This document shows positions 6,912 to 13,465 of a stretch of DNA of 18,185 bases, piece by piece (positions within the stretch are counted from its first letter, which is position 1; the number at the start of each line of letters is the position of its first letter). The translations under genes and the position numbers were made by a program. The DNA lies in the NCBI GenBank assembly GCA_938004075.1, contig CALKWP010000178.1, positions 1-18,185 of the forward strand, written 5' to 3'. The notes under the pieces are model-generated. The model saw nothing but the letters and a program-made list of their open reading frames with translations, was not told the DNA's origin and searched no databases. Source of the stretch: an uncultured Methanomassiliicoccales archaeon. GTDB lineage: Archaea; Thermoplasmatota; Thermoplasmata; SG8-5.

Positions 6912-7685
6912 TCAACCTCCGAACAATCCGCCGAACAGCCCCTTGCCCTTCTGGGGAATGTCAGCTTTCACATCCTGGCCCGTGGCCCCATCCAGTATCA
7001 GGTTGTATAGTTTTCCGTTGTACTGGTACGTGACGAACCACGCAGGAACGTGAATGAACTCGGTGCTCCTGATATCGAATGCCGTGCTGGATTCATTGAT
7101 CGCATCCAGCTCCTTTTCCAGCAGGAACTTTTGGTGACTCTCCATGTCCTGCTTCGCGATGTTGATGGCCTCACCCTCATCCATCTCCGAGTTGAGGAAA
7201 TTCGCGCCCGGGACAAGCCTCGAAATATCGAACTCCACCTTGGTAGCCAGAGGGACCTCGTAGGCTCTTGTGGGGAATGCCGAAGCCCGCCTGCCCAGCA
7301 CCTTCCAGAAATATTCTTTCTCCAGAACCCCGGACCTTGGCGTGGGATTGCCAGTCCTGGTAAGAAGCCCCGAATATGTGGTCTTCGCAATCGCATTGAC
7401 AACGAACAGTGGAAGAATCTGAAGCTCCTTGCTGGCAACTTTGTGTTTCCTGGCCAGGTCCTCCGGTTTCAGGAATCCGCTTCCCATCCAGGCTTTGATC
7501 ACCGCATCGATGGTGTCGGTTCCAATCTTCGGAGGTATGATGCTGTGCTTGAGAATGTATTTCGAGCCGACGGCGAGATTCACATCGGAACCGCAGTAAC
7601 CGCATGTGACGATGGCGTCGCCTGCCTGAACCTTCAACGGCCCCCCGCAATCTGGACAGCTCAGTTTCTGCACTATTTCCGGCAT
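6912..7685 (-). CDS. zinc-ribbon protein of unknown function, Gly/Phe tail
   Basis: A 257-residue protein. Residues 7-35 form a zinc ribbon (LSCPDCGGPLKV...TCGYCGS, CX2C and CX2C). The rest is a mixed alpha/beta region with a conserved-looking WVLG/FPTRAYEVPLA part and an apparent strand pair FIHVPAWFVTYQYNGKLYNL. The C-terminus is glycine/phenylalanine-rich (GLFGGLFGG). I do not recognise a family with certainty. The frame extends to 8069, but that part overlaps htpX on the other strand. The ATG at 7685, just downstream of a TATA box, is the sensible start. It leads the small zinc-ribbon and coaD genes in one transcript and is divergent from htpX. Confidence 0.75.
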   Translation of the reverse strand: MPEIVQKLSCPDCGGPLKVQAGDAIVTCGYCGSDVNLAVGSKYILKHSIIPPKIGTDTIDAVIKAWMGSGFLKPEDLARKHKVASKELQILPLFVVNAIAKTTYSGLLTRTGNPTPRSGVLEKEYFWKVLGRRASAFPTRAYEVPLATKVEFDISRLVPGANFLNSEMDEGEAINIAKQDMESHQKFLLEKELDAINESSTAFDIRSTEFIHVPAWFVTYQYNGKLYNLILDGATGQDVKADIPQKGKGLFGGLFGG

Positions 7686-7728
7686 CTTACCGATAAGAAT
7701 ATATGCACATGCACTATAAACCTTTTTC
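7686..7728. promoter_or_regulatory. compact divergent promoter pair (zinc-ribbon gene / htpX)
   Basis: Only 43 bp separate the two starts. AATATATG at 7698-7705 is about 27 bp upstream of the htpX ATG on the plus strand. CTATAAAC at 7714-7721 read on the minus strand (GTTTATAG) is about 32 bp upstream of the ATG at 7685. The two boxes interlock, so both genes probably have very short leaders and binding at one promoter may affect the other. Confidence 0.55.
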
Positions 7729-8763
7729 ATGGCATCGCTGGGTGCGCTGAAGCGGAGCATGGCTCTCACTCTCATTCTGATATTCGGCATGCTGTTCATG
7801 CTGCTCGTTGTCATAAGCACCCTTGTCCAGTGGTACATGGAAGGCGCATTCTTTCCGTTCTGGCTCCAGATAATCGTGATTGTGTTCCTGACGCTTCTCT
7901 TCGTCCTTTTCCAATGGGCCATCTCCCCCAGCATAATCCGCTGGTCCTCCAGGCTCAGGTACCTTAACCCGGGAGAGAACCCATTTTTCGAGAACACTGT
8001 CAAAGAGCTCTGCCAGAAATCCGGCGTCCCCATGCCGAGGCTGGCCGTGTCCCCGGACCGGAGCCCCAACGCGTTCGTTTTCGGCCGCTCGAAATCATCC
8101 GCAACCCTGGCAGTTCACGTGGGATTGCTGGAGCAGTTGAACAAGGACGAGATAAAGGGAGTCCTGGCTCACGAGATAGGCCACATAAAGCACAACGACA
8201 TGGCCATAATGACAATCGTGAGCGTGGTTCCGATACTCGCGTACATGCTGGCCCGCTCTGTTCTTTTCAGCGGCGGCCGCCGGAGCAAGGATTCCGGCGC
8301 TCTGGTCGTAGCTGCCATCCTAGGATTCGTGGTCTATGTCGTATCCCAGCTCATGATACTCCGGCTCTCCAGGCAGCGCGAGTTCTACGCGGACGCATTC
8401 TCGGCCGTGGCGACAGGAAACCCGCACGGCCTCAGCTCAGCCCTGGCCAAAATCACCTACGGCCTCTCTCTTACAAAGGAGAACCCAGGCGCGGCTCGTT
8501 CCTTCTACATCGGCGACCCACTCACGGCCAAGCGCGAGATAACTTCAATCATGCAGAACAAGAGCAGGTACGACCTGGACGGTGACGGCGTACTGGATGA
8601 GAAAGAGCTGATGCTGGCAATGGAAGAGGATGCCAAGAGGCACCGCAGGGTCCAGGCGTTCTCCACACACCCATCCACCTACCGCCGAATCCAGATGCTC
8701 CAGGAGATGGAGAAGGATTTGAAGCACGGCGGGTTGGGCGAGGATATCTACAAGCGGATATGA
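7729..8763 (+). CDS. htpX: HtpX-type M48 zinc metalloprotease with EF-hand loop
   Basis: Membrane-bound zinc protease of the HtpX/M48B family, which degrades misfolded membrane proteins. Two membrane helices lie at about residues 11-35 and 42-63, and two more follow the active site. The metal site is H148-E149-x-x-H152 (LAHEIGHIKHND) with E218 (REFYADAFSA) as third ligand. At 344 residues it is longer than typical bacterial HtpX (about 290). The extra part includes residues 282-293, DLDGDGVLDEKE, a textbook 12-residue EF-hand calcium loop (D1, D3, D5, G6, D9, E12) flanked by charged helical sequence. The family's C-terminal STHPSTYRRI motif follows. The start at 7729 is probably leaderless. 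Calcium control is inference. Confidence 0.93.
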   Translation: MASLGALKRSMALTLILIFGMLFMLLVVISTLVQWYMEGAFFPFWLQIIVIVFLTLLFVLFQWAISPSIIRWSSRLRYLNPGENPFFENTVKELCQKSGVPMPRLAVSPDRSPNAFVFGRSKSSATLAVHVGLLEQLNKDEIKGVLAHEIGHIKHNDMAIMTIVSVVPILAYMLARSVLFSGGRRSKDSGALVVAAILGFVVYVVSQLMILRLSRQREFYADAFSAVATGNPHGLSSALAKITYGLSLTKENPGAARSFYIGDPLTAKREITSIMQNKSRYDLDGDGVLDEKELMLAMEEDAKRHRRVQAFSTHPSTYRRIQMLQEMEKDLKHGGLGEDIYKRI

Positions 8764-8826
8764 ACCGGGGTGCGGCCCTTCAGCTGATTGGTATTCGATG
8801 CGTCGTAGATTGCAGGATAGCAGAAC

Positions 8827-9969
8827 TTACATCTGCGTTCCGCACTCATTGCAGAATTTTGCGCCTGCCTGCTCCTTGCCGCATTTCGGGCACTTGGCCT
8901 TGGTCGGGGCTCCGCATTCCTTGCAGAACTTCGCGTCCTGGGCATTGTCAGCGCCGCATTTGGCGCACTTTGCCGAACCGGGCTTCGCCATGGGCTTTCC
9001 GCATTCCTTGCAGAACTTCGCGTCCTGCGGGGCCAGCGCCCCGCATTCCTGGCATTTGACCATGACCTCGGCTTTCTGGCCGCTGCCCTGCTGCATGCCC
9101 TGGGACATCTGGGCGCCGACGCCGTAACCGACGCCGACCCCCGCCCCAAGACCAGCCATGGCGGCAGTGGTTCCGTTGCCGCCTTTCGCTGCGCCCTCGC
9201 CAATGCCCTCGATGGCCTTTCCGGTCTGGTACTCCATGTAATTCACGCCCAGAGCGCCCATGGCGCCTCTGCGGTCTATGGCTGCCTGTACTTCCGGCGG
9301 CGGAGTGATTGTTATGCCAGCAAGATTGGTAATGTCCAGTCCGTACCTCTTGACCTCTGCGTCTATCTTGCCGAGGACGAGCTGCTCTATCTCGTTGACA
9401 TAGGCCGGCATATCCACGACGGCCATGTTCTTGTCGCGTTTCAGCTCGCCGAGGACGTCGTTAACAGTCTGGATTAGCTCGCTCCTGAGCCATTCTATTA
9501 CCTCATCGGAGCCGGACCAGCCCTTCGTGCCAACGAATTGCGTGATGAATTGAAGAGGTTCGATGACTTTGAAGGAGAACTGGCCGAAGACCCTCAACCG
9601 CACAAGGCCGAAATCCGCGTCCCTGAATGTGAGCGGCTCCGGTGTTCCGAATTTGCCCCTGAGTTCGCGCCTCTGGATGTAATAGACTTCGCCGAGTTGC
9701 TTTATCCCGGTGAGCTTCGGAAGGATCTCCCTGAGAATCGGAACGTTCTGGGTGGTGAGCGCATAGCGGCCTGCCTGGTCGAACACATGCATGGCCTTTC
9801 CGTCTCGCATGAAAACTGCGTACTCGTCCTCCATCACGATTATGTTATCATTGTAATAGACATTCGTGGGCAGCCTGTACATTATGTTCTCGCCCTTGTA
9901 CTCGTTCGGCCAGGTGTATGTGTTCCTGGCTACGTCACCGTCCGTGCTCTTTCCTCTGCCGAATACCAT
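8827..9969 (-). CDS. SPFH/Band-7 domain protein with three C-terminal zinc ribbons (YdjI-like)
   Basis: A 380-residue protein of the SPFH-domain group that resembles Bacillus YdjI and virion-core-like proteins rather than flotillin. Residues about 25-260 form the SPFH domain (WPNEYKGENIMYRLP, NDNIIVMEDEYAVFMRDGK, then VRLRVFGQFSFKVIEP and the helical DVLGELKRD...IDAEVKRYGLDI region). A Gly/Ala-rich linker (about 260-310) follows, then three zinc ribbons, CX2C-X10-CX2C twice and CX2C-X9-CX2C. There is no obvious signal or membrane helix. The ATG at 9969 has GGTGAT at 9973-9978 overlapping the previous gene's stop, so translation is coupled. Inferred role: membrane-associated scaffold in envelope stress. 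Confidence 0.88.
   Translation of the reverse strand: MVFGRGKSTDGDVARNTYTWPNEYKGENIMYRLPTNVYYNDNIIVMEDEYAVFMRDGKAMHVFDQAGRYALTTQNVPILREILPKLTGIKQLGEVYYIQRRELRGKFGTPEPLTFRDADFGLVRLRVFGQFSFKVIEPLQFITQFVGTKGWSGSDEVIEWLRSELIQTVNDVLGELKRDKNMAVVDMPAYVNEIEQLVLGKIDAEVKRYGLDITNLAGITITPPPEVQAAIDRRGAMGALGVNYMEYQTGKAIEGIGEGAAKGGNGTTAAMAGLGAGVGVGYGVGAQMSQGMQQGSGQKAEVMVKCQECGALAPQDAKFCKECGKPMAKPGSAKCAKCGADNAQDAKFCKECGAPTKAKCPKCGKEQAGAKFCNECGTQM
8911..9027. repeat. 30-bp direct repeat inside the SPFH gene's zinc ribbons
   Basis: An identical 30-bp sequence occurs at 8911-8940 and 8998-9027, 87 bp apart, exactly 29 codons. That equals the spacing between the first and second zinc ribbons (DAKFCKECG in both). 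Identity at every synonymous site points to a recent in-frame duplication or gene conversion. Confidence 0.85.
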
Positions 9970-9973
9970 GTAA

Positions 9974-10507
9974 TCACCCTATCGTGAGGCCTGCGAAGGC
10001 CTCCCTTCTATGATCGAATGTAGTCTCGTAATCCTCTATCGCCTGGAGGGCATTTGTGAGTTCCAGGGCTATGTCCTTCTCCGGCATGGTCCTGGCCGTG
10101 TCCTTCAGGTTGTTAGCGACCTTCATCAAGCCGCCAATCAGGTTGAGAAGCCCCAGGTCCCATTCATACATCCTGTTGAGCTCTGCTTCCTGGATGCGGT
10201 AGTCCGGCGATATGCCGGTGTACCCCTGCTCCGCATGCTTCAACCTTGCGATTGCCGCATTGGTCCTGGTGACCAGCTCGCCAGCGTCCTCGATGAGGTC
10301 GATGGCATTGCGCTTGGCTATGGCCGTTCTCGCGCCCTCGAATCCCTTGGCGGCAATAGTGAGCCTGTTAGCCAGTTCCTCCCTGAGCAGCCGGTCGGCA
10401 ATCCTCAGGTCTTCCTTGATCCTGTATCCCCTGTAACCCGGAATGACCAGCTGTATCATCTTGATTATTCCGCGGTCAGATTCCACCTTGTCCCTCAAAT
10501 CAGCCAT
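9974..10507 (-). CDS. helical protein of unknown function, SPFH operon
   Basis: A 177-residue, almost entirely helical and charged soluble protein (for example RIKEDLRIADRLLREELANR and AIARLKHAEQGY), without cysteines or membrane segments. It lies between a membrane protein and the SPFH protein, each overlapping or within a few bases, so it probably acts with them. Its long helices recall PspA-like or adaptor helical bundles, but I see no PspA signature and do not assign it. The ATG at 10507 sits 7 bases after GGAGG (10515-10519). An ATG at 10513, overlapping the upstream stop as ATGA, is too near that site. Confidence 0.75.
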   Translation of the reverse strand: MADLRDKVESDRGIIKMIQLVIPGYRGYRIKEDLRIADRLLREELANRLTIAAKGFEGARTAIAKRNAIDLIEDAGELVTRTNAAIARLKHAEQGYTGISPDYRIQEAELNRMYEWDLGLLNLIGGLMKVANNLKDTARTMPEKDIALELTNALQAIEDYETTFDHRREAFAGLTIG

Positions 10508-10509
10508 AT

Positions 10510-10875
10510 TCATGCCTCCACTTTGATGTTCCTGAACAGCAGCGCCAATCCAATGATGCCTATTAAAATTATTCCCACGGAAGCGCCAACCAGCCCGCCA
10601 AGAACATCGCTGGCTATCCCCAGCAATATCATTGTGAAGACCATGAGCGCAAGCCCCGATCCAATCTGGATGTTCGAAACTCTCTTTGCGCCGGAGAGGA
10701 CTCCGATAATCACCAGCATTATCCCGGCGCTCATGAGCCACAGCAGGAATGCCTCTCCCAATCTCAGGGCTCCGAGGGCCCAGATAAGCATCCACACGCC
10801 CAGCAGTATCAGCAGTGTCAGCCATCCCACGTAGTACACGATGTCCTTTTTCCTCATCTTCCATGTCTCCCGCAT
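10510..10875 (-). CDS. four-helix membrane protein of unknown function
   Basis: A 121-residue membrane protein with four hydrophobic segments of about 20 residues (near 14-36, 40-62, 72-92 and 95-113) joined by short loops. The N-terminus is basic (MRETWKMRKKD) and so likely cytoplasmic. No known family is recognised; it resembles small DUF-type membrane partners found beside SPFH proteins. It is the first gene of a three-gene minus-strand operon, and its TGA stop overlaps an in-frame ATG of the next gene. A TATA-like AGTATAAG (10903-10910, read on the minus strand) precedes it. An ATG at 10857 is an alternative start. Confidence 0.7.
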   Translation of the reverse strand: MRETWKMRKKDIVYYVGWLTLLILLGVWMLIWALGALRLGEAFLLWLMSAGIMLVIIGVLSGAKRVSNIQIGSGLALMVFTMILLGIASDVLGGLVGASVGIILIGIIGLALLFRNIKVEA

Positions 10876-11171
10876 ATCATTTTTGATGAATATCTATAAT
10901 CAAGTATAAGAAGTTTGGGCGGGAAATCCCGCGGACTATCGGCTCCGGCCGAATGTTCGCGTTCAATCCGTTGCATGCCTCATTTATCAAAGATTAAACA
11001 TCTTTGATTTGCTTTGATTCTAAATCTTACGGCATGCAACCACTTCTTGCGGTGATATCAACACCGGCCGAATGTTCGCGCACATTCCGTTGCTTGCCTG
11101 ACTCATAATGCAAATCTGGAATTTTGTGTATTGCCAAAATATTCATATCTCACGACATGCTGGGGAATGGC
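10876..11171. other. intergenic region with nested repeats, no gene seen
   Basis: About 300 bp between two divergent genes, with no convincing reading frame. It holds a short GCGGGA-AA-TCCCGC hairpin (10919-10932) and two direct-repeat copies (10945-10983, 11064-11106). Between them is a perfect 10-bp inverted repeat GTTGCATGCC / GGCATGCAAC (10970-10979, 11031-11040). That repeat encloses a second hairpin ATCAAAGAT-TAAAC-ATCTTTGAT (10986-11008). The right end carries an AT-rich stretch (11135-11148) that may be the next gene's promoter. Function is open: operators for both promoters, or a structured RNA. Confidence 0.6.
10945..11106 (+). repeat. pair of direct repeats, 17 bp identical core
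   Basis: CCGGCCGAATGTTCGCG occurs at 10945-10961 and again at 11064-11080. Each is followed, after five variable bases, by TCCGTTGC, then TGCCT and CAT. The copies are 119 bp apart in the same orientation, one near each divergent gene. The core contains CGAA-TG-TTCG dyad symmetry, as expected of a protein-binding site. Confidence 0.8.
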
Positions 11172-11822
11172 ATGATAAACGCGAAGTGGACACCGAAAAT
11201 CAGAAAGTGGCTGGAAGAAGGCAAGGACGACGCAGAGGACATCATCGACATTCCCTGGGACATCACTATGGAGGAAACCGAAAAATCCGATTACATCAGG
11301 GCATCGCTTCCCAGCATTCCTTTTGGCATAGACATACATGTTGGCGAAGAATTCATCACGCTCTACCTGGACATGAAATATTCCACCGACGTTCTGGAAG
11401 TCAAGGAGAAGATGCGGCTTTACAAGAAGCTCCTTCTCATGAATCGGGACTTCAACACAATGAAGACCACTCTGTCGGGGGAACAGGACAGCATCATGAT
11501 ATGCGTGGACATCGACCTGGCCAGCCTCAACAAGACCGAGTTCAGCAATGCGCTCACCTCACTGGTAATGGGCAGCACCCAGGTCATCAAGATACTGGAC
11601 ATGGGAGACGAGATTTACAAGTACATGATGGCCAGAACCATGCATTCCATATCCGAGATGCACAAGGGCGGCAAGTCCAAGGACGCAATCAAGGACTACC
11701 TGCTGAACCGCGTGGGCGTGGATGAAGAGATGGCCACAGCAATGCTGAGCCAGCTGCCTGAACCTGCTGCGGCGGAGAAGGCTGAGGGCAAGGAGCATCC
11801 GGCGGACCGATATATTGGATAA
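11172..11822 (+). CDS. YbjN-like domain protein, unknown function
   Basis: A 216-residue soluble protein. Residues about 30-140 alternate strands and helices in the manner of the YbjN / type III secretion chaperone-like fold: FGIDIHVGEEFITLYLDMKY, then MRLYKKLLLMNRDFNTMKTT, SIMICVDIDLASLN and a final helix TEFSNALTSLVMG. This resemblance is by pattern only. The C-terminal part is helical, ending in an Ala/Glu-rich tail. I chose the ATG at 11172 (GGGGA at 11162-11165). ATG 11157 and GTG 11124 are in frame, but 11124 lies upstream of the likely promoter. It stands alone between the repeat region and the tRNA. Confidence 0.7.
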   Translation: MINAKWTPKIRKWLEEGKDDAEDIIDIPWDITMEETEKSDYIRASLPSIPFGIDIHVGEEFITLYLDMKYSTDVLEVKEKMRLYKKLLLMNRDFNTMKTTLSGEQDSIMICVDIDLASLNKTEFSNALTSLVMGSTQVIKILDMGDEIYKYMMARTMHSISEMHKGGKSKDAIKDYLLNRVGVDEEMATAMLSQLPEPAAAEKAEGKEHPADRYIG

Positions 11823-11892
11823 GGTGAGTAAGCCAAGTCGGAACGCTTGAGAATGCACAATCGTCGCACCCTTTCATTGTTTACAAACCATA

Positions 11893-11905
11893 TAAAAAGA
11901 GAAAG
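11893..11905 (-). terminator. T-rich stop signal after tRNA
   Basis: Directly downstream of the tRNA 3' end on the minus strand the sequence is a pyrimidine-rich run including TTTTT (11894-11898). This is the usual archaeal transcription end signal for tRNA genes. Confidence 0.5.
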
Positions 11906-11979
11906 TGGGCCCAGCCGGATTTGAACCGACGACCATCTGGTTATGAGCCAGACGCTCCACCGGGCTAAGCTACGGGCCC
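11906..11979 (-). tRNA. tRNA with CAU anticodon (likely Ile2, possibly elongator Met)
   Basis: A full cloverleaf folds on the minus strand. Acceptor GGGCCCG pairs with TGGGCCC (one G-T). The D-stem GCTT pairs with GAGC, anticodon stem TCTGG with CCAGA around loop CTCATAA, and T-stem GTCGG with CCGGC around TTCAAAT. The anticodon CAT is at 11943-11945 (plus coordinates). CCA is not encoded; the discriminator is A. No intron is present. It is not the initiator, which in archaea starts AGCGGG with three G-C pairs in the anticodon stem. The GGGCCC acceptor is like archaeal isoleucine tRNAs, so this may be tRNA-Ile2, read as AUA after agmatidine modification. That identity is inference. Confidence 0.93.
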
Positions 11980-11993
11980 TTATCTGGTTATAT

Positions 11994-12003
11994 GCTTATA
12001 TTC
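11994..12003 (-). promoter_or_regulatory. TATA-like box of the tRNA gene
   Basis: GAATATAAGC on the minus strand, roughly 15-25 bp upstream of the tRNA 5' end, fits an archaeal promoter for the tRNA. A second AT stretch (TTATATGC, 11988-11995) overlaps it. Confidence 0.45.
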
Positions 12004-12062
12004 GGTCCCGCAGCTTAGTCCTAACGTCAAAAAATGTTACTGGGTGTTTGGTTATTTGACGA

Positions 12063-12082
12063 ACCGGGCTAATCTCCGGGCC
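12063..12082 (-). pseudogene. 20-bp remnant of a tRNA 5' half
   Basis: This segment matches the 5' half of the neighbouring tRNA gene (11959-11978) at 18 of 20 bases, in the same orientation and 104 bp away. It covers the acceptor strand and most of the D-arm, but nothing after it folds as a tRNA. It may be a decayed duplicate or a junction left by recombination at the tRNA. The rest of 11980-12202 shows no gene. Confidence 0.5.
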
Positions 12083-12202
12083 TTCCCCTGGGTATTTTCC
12101 CCCAAGGCATCACTGGAAAACATCAATGGTATATTTAGATTATGGCCTTGACTCAATTTGCTCCATACCAATTCCTTAAATCCATTGAATGCCATCATCG
12201 TT

Positions 12203-12216
12203 TGCTCAATTGAGCA
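12203..12216. promoter_or_regulatory. 14-bp perfect palindrome upstream of the tautomerase
   Basis: TGCTCAATTGAGCA is its own reverse complement and ends 4 bases before the GGAGGAT ribosome-binding site (12220-12226) of the next gene. It is a good candidate for a dimeric repressor operator or an mRNA hairpin that limits ribosome access. Confidence 0.55.
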
Positions 12217-12231
12217 TTCGGAGGATTTGTT

Positions 12232-12429
12232 ATGCCGTCAGTACACGTTTATCTGTGGCCAGGCAGGGATGCGAAGGTGAAGAAGAACATCATCACGGGA
12301 ATCACCAGGGTCTTCGAGGACAACGGTATTCCGAGCCAGGCGGTGGAAGTTATTCTGCATGAGGTTCCCAAGGAGAATTGGGGTCAGGGCGGGGTTCCGG
12401 CTTCCGAGAAATTCCCCGACAAGGCCTGA
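12232..12429 (+). CDS. 4-oxalocrotonate tautomerase family protein
   Basis: A 65-residue enzyme of the 4-OT family (hexameric tautomerases). After removal of Met the N-terminal Pro is the catalytic base (MPSVHVYLWPGRD). The usual pattern follows: helix VKKNIITGITRVFEDNGIP, then VEVILHEVPKENWGQGGVPASE, which matches family members closely. The physiological substrate of archaeal members is usually unknown. The ATG at 12232 has GGAGGAT five bases before it. It stands alone, converging with the EamA transporter 20 bp away. Confidence 0.93.
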   Translation: MPSVHVYLWPGRDAKVKKNIITGITRVFEDNGIPSQAVEVILHEVPKENWGQGGVPASEKFPDKA

Positions 12430-12448
12430 TGACAAATTCATTTCTAAC

Positions 12449-12979
12449 CTACACCAGGAACAGAACTGCCACGCCAGCCACCGCAATGCAGGCCCCGGCG
12501 ATCCCCAGCCAACTGGTTCTCTGCTTGTAGATCAGCCAGACCACCGGGATTATGAATACCGGCATGAGGGACATGAGCGTCTGGGCAACTCCAACAGCCA
12601 CAAGGTATGCCGCTATTGTGGAGAGCGTCACTCCCACGAACGGGCCTATGACCGCCCCCGCCGAGACCTTGGCCATGCTGGCCTTGTCCAGGAGAGCCCT
12701 CTTTATCTCGGGCAGCTTCCCCCATAGGGAAATGACCAGCCACACGAAGAATGCGCCAAGCATCATGCGCATCAATGTCGAAGCTATGACCAGCGGGACG
12801 ACTTCCCCCAGGGCCGTGGTCTCCGGGTAGAGCAGCATCCCCTTCTTCATGAACGCGATTCCCATGCCCTGGCCCATTGCTCCCACAAGCGCCAGCGAGA
12901 TGCCTCTCTGCTTCTCCTTCCTGGTGAGCTTTTTCTCATTGGACTTCTCCTCGCTCTCCATCAGGACCAGAATCACGCC
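12449..12979 (-). CDS. EamA-family transporter, C-terminal half (after frameshift)
   Basis: Second five-helix EamA repeat of a drug/metabolite-transporter protein. It starts with a charged cytoplasmic linker (SEEKSNEKKLTRKEKQR), then hydrophobic segments including ISLALVGAMGQGMGIAF, VIASTLMRMMLGAFFVWLVI, VIGPFVGVTLSTIAAYLVAVG, MPVFIIPVVWLIY and LGIAGACIAVAGVAVLFLV. An internal ATG at 12982 would allow a separate product (MGVILVLMES), but there is no ribosome-binding site worth the name. Its first helix is continuous in sequence with the N-terminal half once one base is removed, so it belongs to one gene. Confidence 0.8.
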   Translation of the reverse strand, partial: GVILVLMESEEKSNEKKLTRKEKQRGISLALVGAMGQGMGIAFMKKGMLLYPETTALGEVVPLVIASTLMRMMLGAFFVWLVISLWGKLPEIKRALLDKASMAKVSAGAVIGPFVGVTLSTIAAYLVAVGVAQTLMSLMPVFIIPVVWLIYKQRTSWLGIAGACIAVAGVAVLFLV

Positions 12980-13382
12980 CAAGCGTTATTCCCACGCCCA
13001 GGATGGACATAGCCCCCATCAATTCCCCGTACAGGAAGAAGGCCGCGACAGCCGCGAATATTGCCGCCAGGGACATCACCAGCACCGCCCTCCGGGTTCC
13101 GATAATCACGAAAGCCGAGAAGAGCCCGAAATCGCCGATGCAGAGCCCGACAACGCCACTCAGCCCTATCCAGAACCATTGCTCCGCGGTTCCTGCCGGA
13201 AGCAGCGTGCCCGAGATGAGTATATGTGCGGCCCAGAGCAGCCCCAGCGCCAGAAGGATTCGCCAGGCATTGACACTTATTGCCCCGATCTTCTTTCCCG
13301 CGCTCGTGAAGAGGACTGCGTTGACTGTCCAGAGCGCCGAGGTCAGGAGCGCAGCGGCGGCGCCCACGTAATAAGCTTCCAT
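12936..13382 (-). CDS. EamA-family transporter, N-terminal half (frameshifted)
   Basis: First EamA repeat of a drug/metabolite transporter: five membrane segments beginning EAYYVGAAAALLTSALWTV and ending with the typical AAFFLYGELMGAMSILGVGITLG. After this the frame passes into Gly/Arg-rich nonsense and stops at 12936. Deleting one G from the GGG run at 12978-12980 (minus-strand reading) restores a transporter of about 310 residues through to 12449, the normal EamA length. The ATG at 13382 is right because the TATA-like CTATAAAT (13407-13414, minus) lies 25-32 bp upstream; the longer frame from 13406 abuts that box. The substrate is unknown. Confidence 0.85.
   Translation of the reverse strand: MEAYYVGAAAALLTSALWTVNAVLFTSAGKKIGAISVNAWRILLALGLLWAAHILISGTLLPAGTAEQWFWIGLSGVVGLCIGDFGLFSAFVIIGTRRAVLVMSLAAIFAAVAAFFLYGELMGAMSILGVGITLGRDSGPDGERGEVQ
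12978..12980 (-). other. frameshift point in the EamA gene
   Basis: A three-base G run (minus strand) where one extra base breaks a single EamA gene. With two G the reading is ...GITLGVILVLMES..., which continues smoothly through the helix and into the charged linker. Confidence 0.8.
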
Positions 13383-13406
13383 TTCAAGCCCTGGAATTCG
13401 CAACAT

Positions 13407-13414
13407 CTATAAAT
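13407..13414 (-). promoter_or_regulatory. TATA-like box of the EamA gene
   Basis: ATTTATAG on the minus strand about 28 bp before the ATG at 13382, implying an almost leaderless transcript. Confidence 0.5.
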
Positions 13415-13427
13415 CCCATGCGTTAGG

Positions 13428-13436
13428 CTTTAATAG
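13428..13436 (+). promoter_or_regulatory. TATA-like box of the small Cys/His protein operon
   Basis: CTTTAATAG lies about 30 bp upstream of the ATG at 13466. A GATAT-CCAG-ATATC inverted repeat (about 13438-13451) sits between box and start and could be an operator. Confidence 0.4.
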
Positions 13437-13465
13437 GGATATCCAGATATCGAGATTGTGATAAC

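Noticed and set aside
7686..8069. N-terminal extension of the zinc-ribbon gene (frame open to 8069)
   Set aside because: It lies opposite htpX, reads as antisense sequence, and the TATA box and ATG at 7685 give a clear start.
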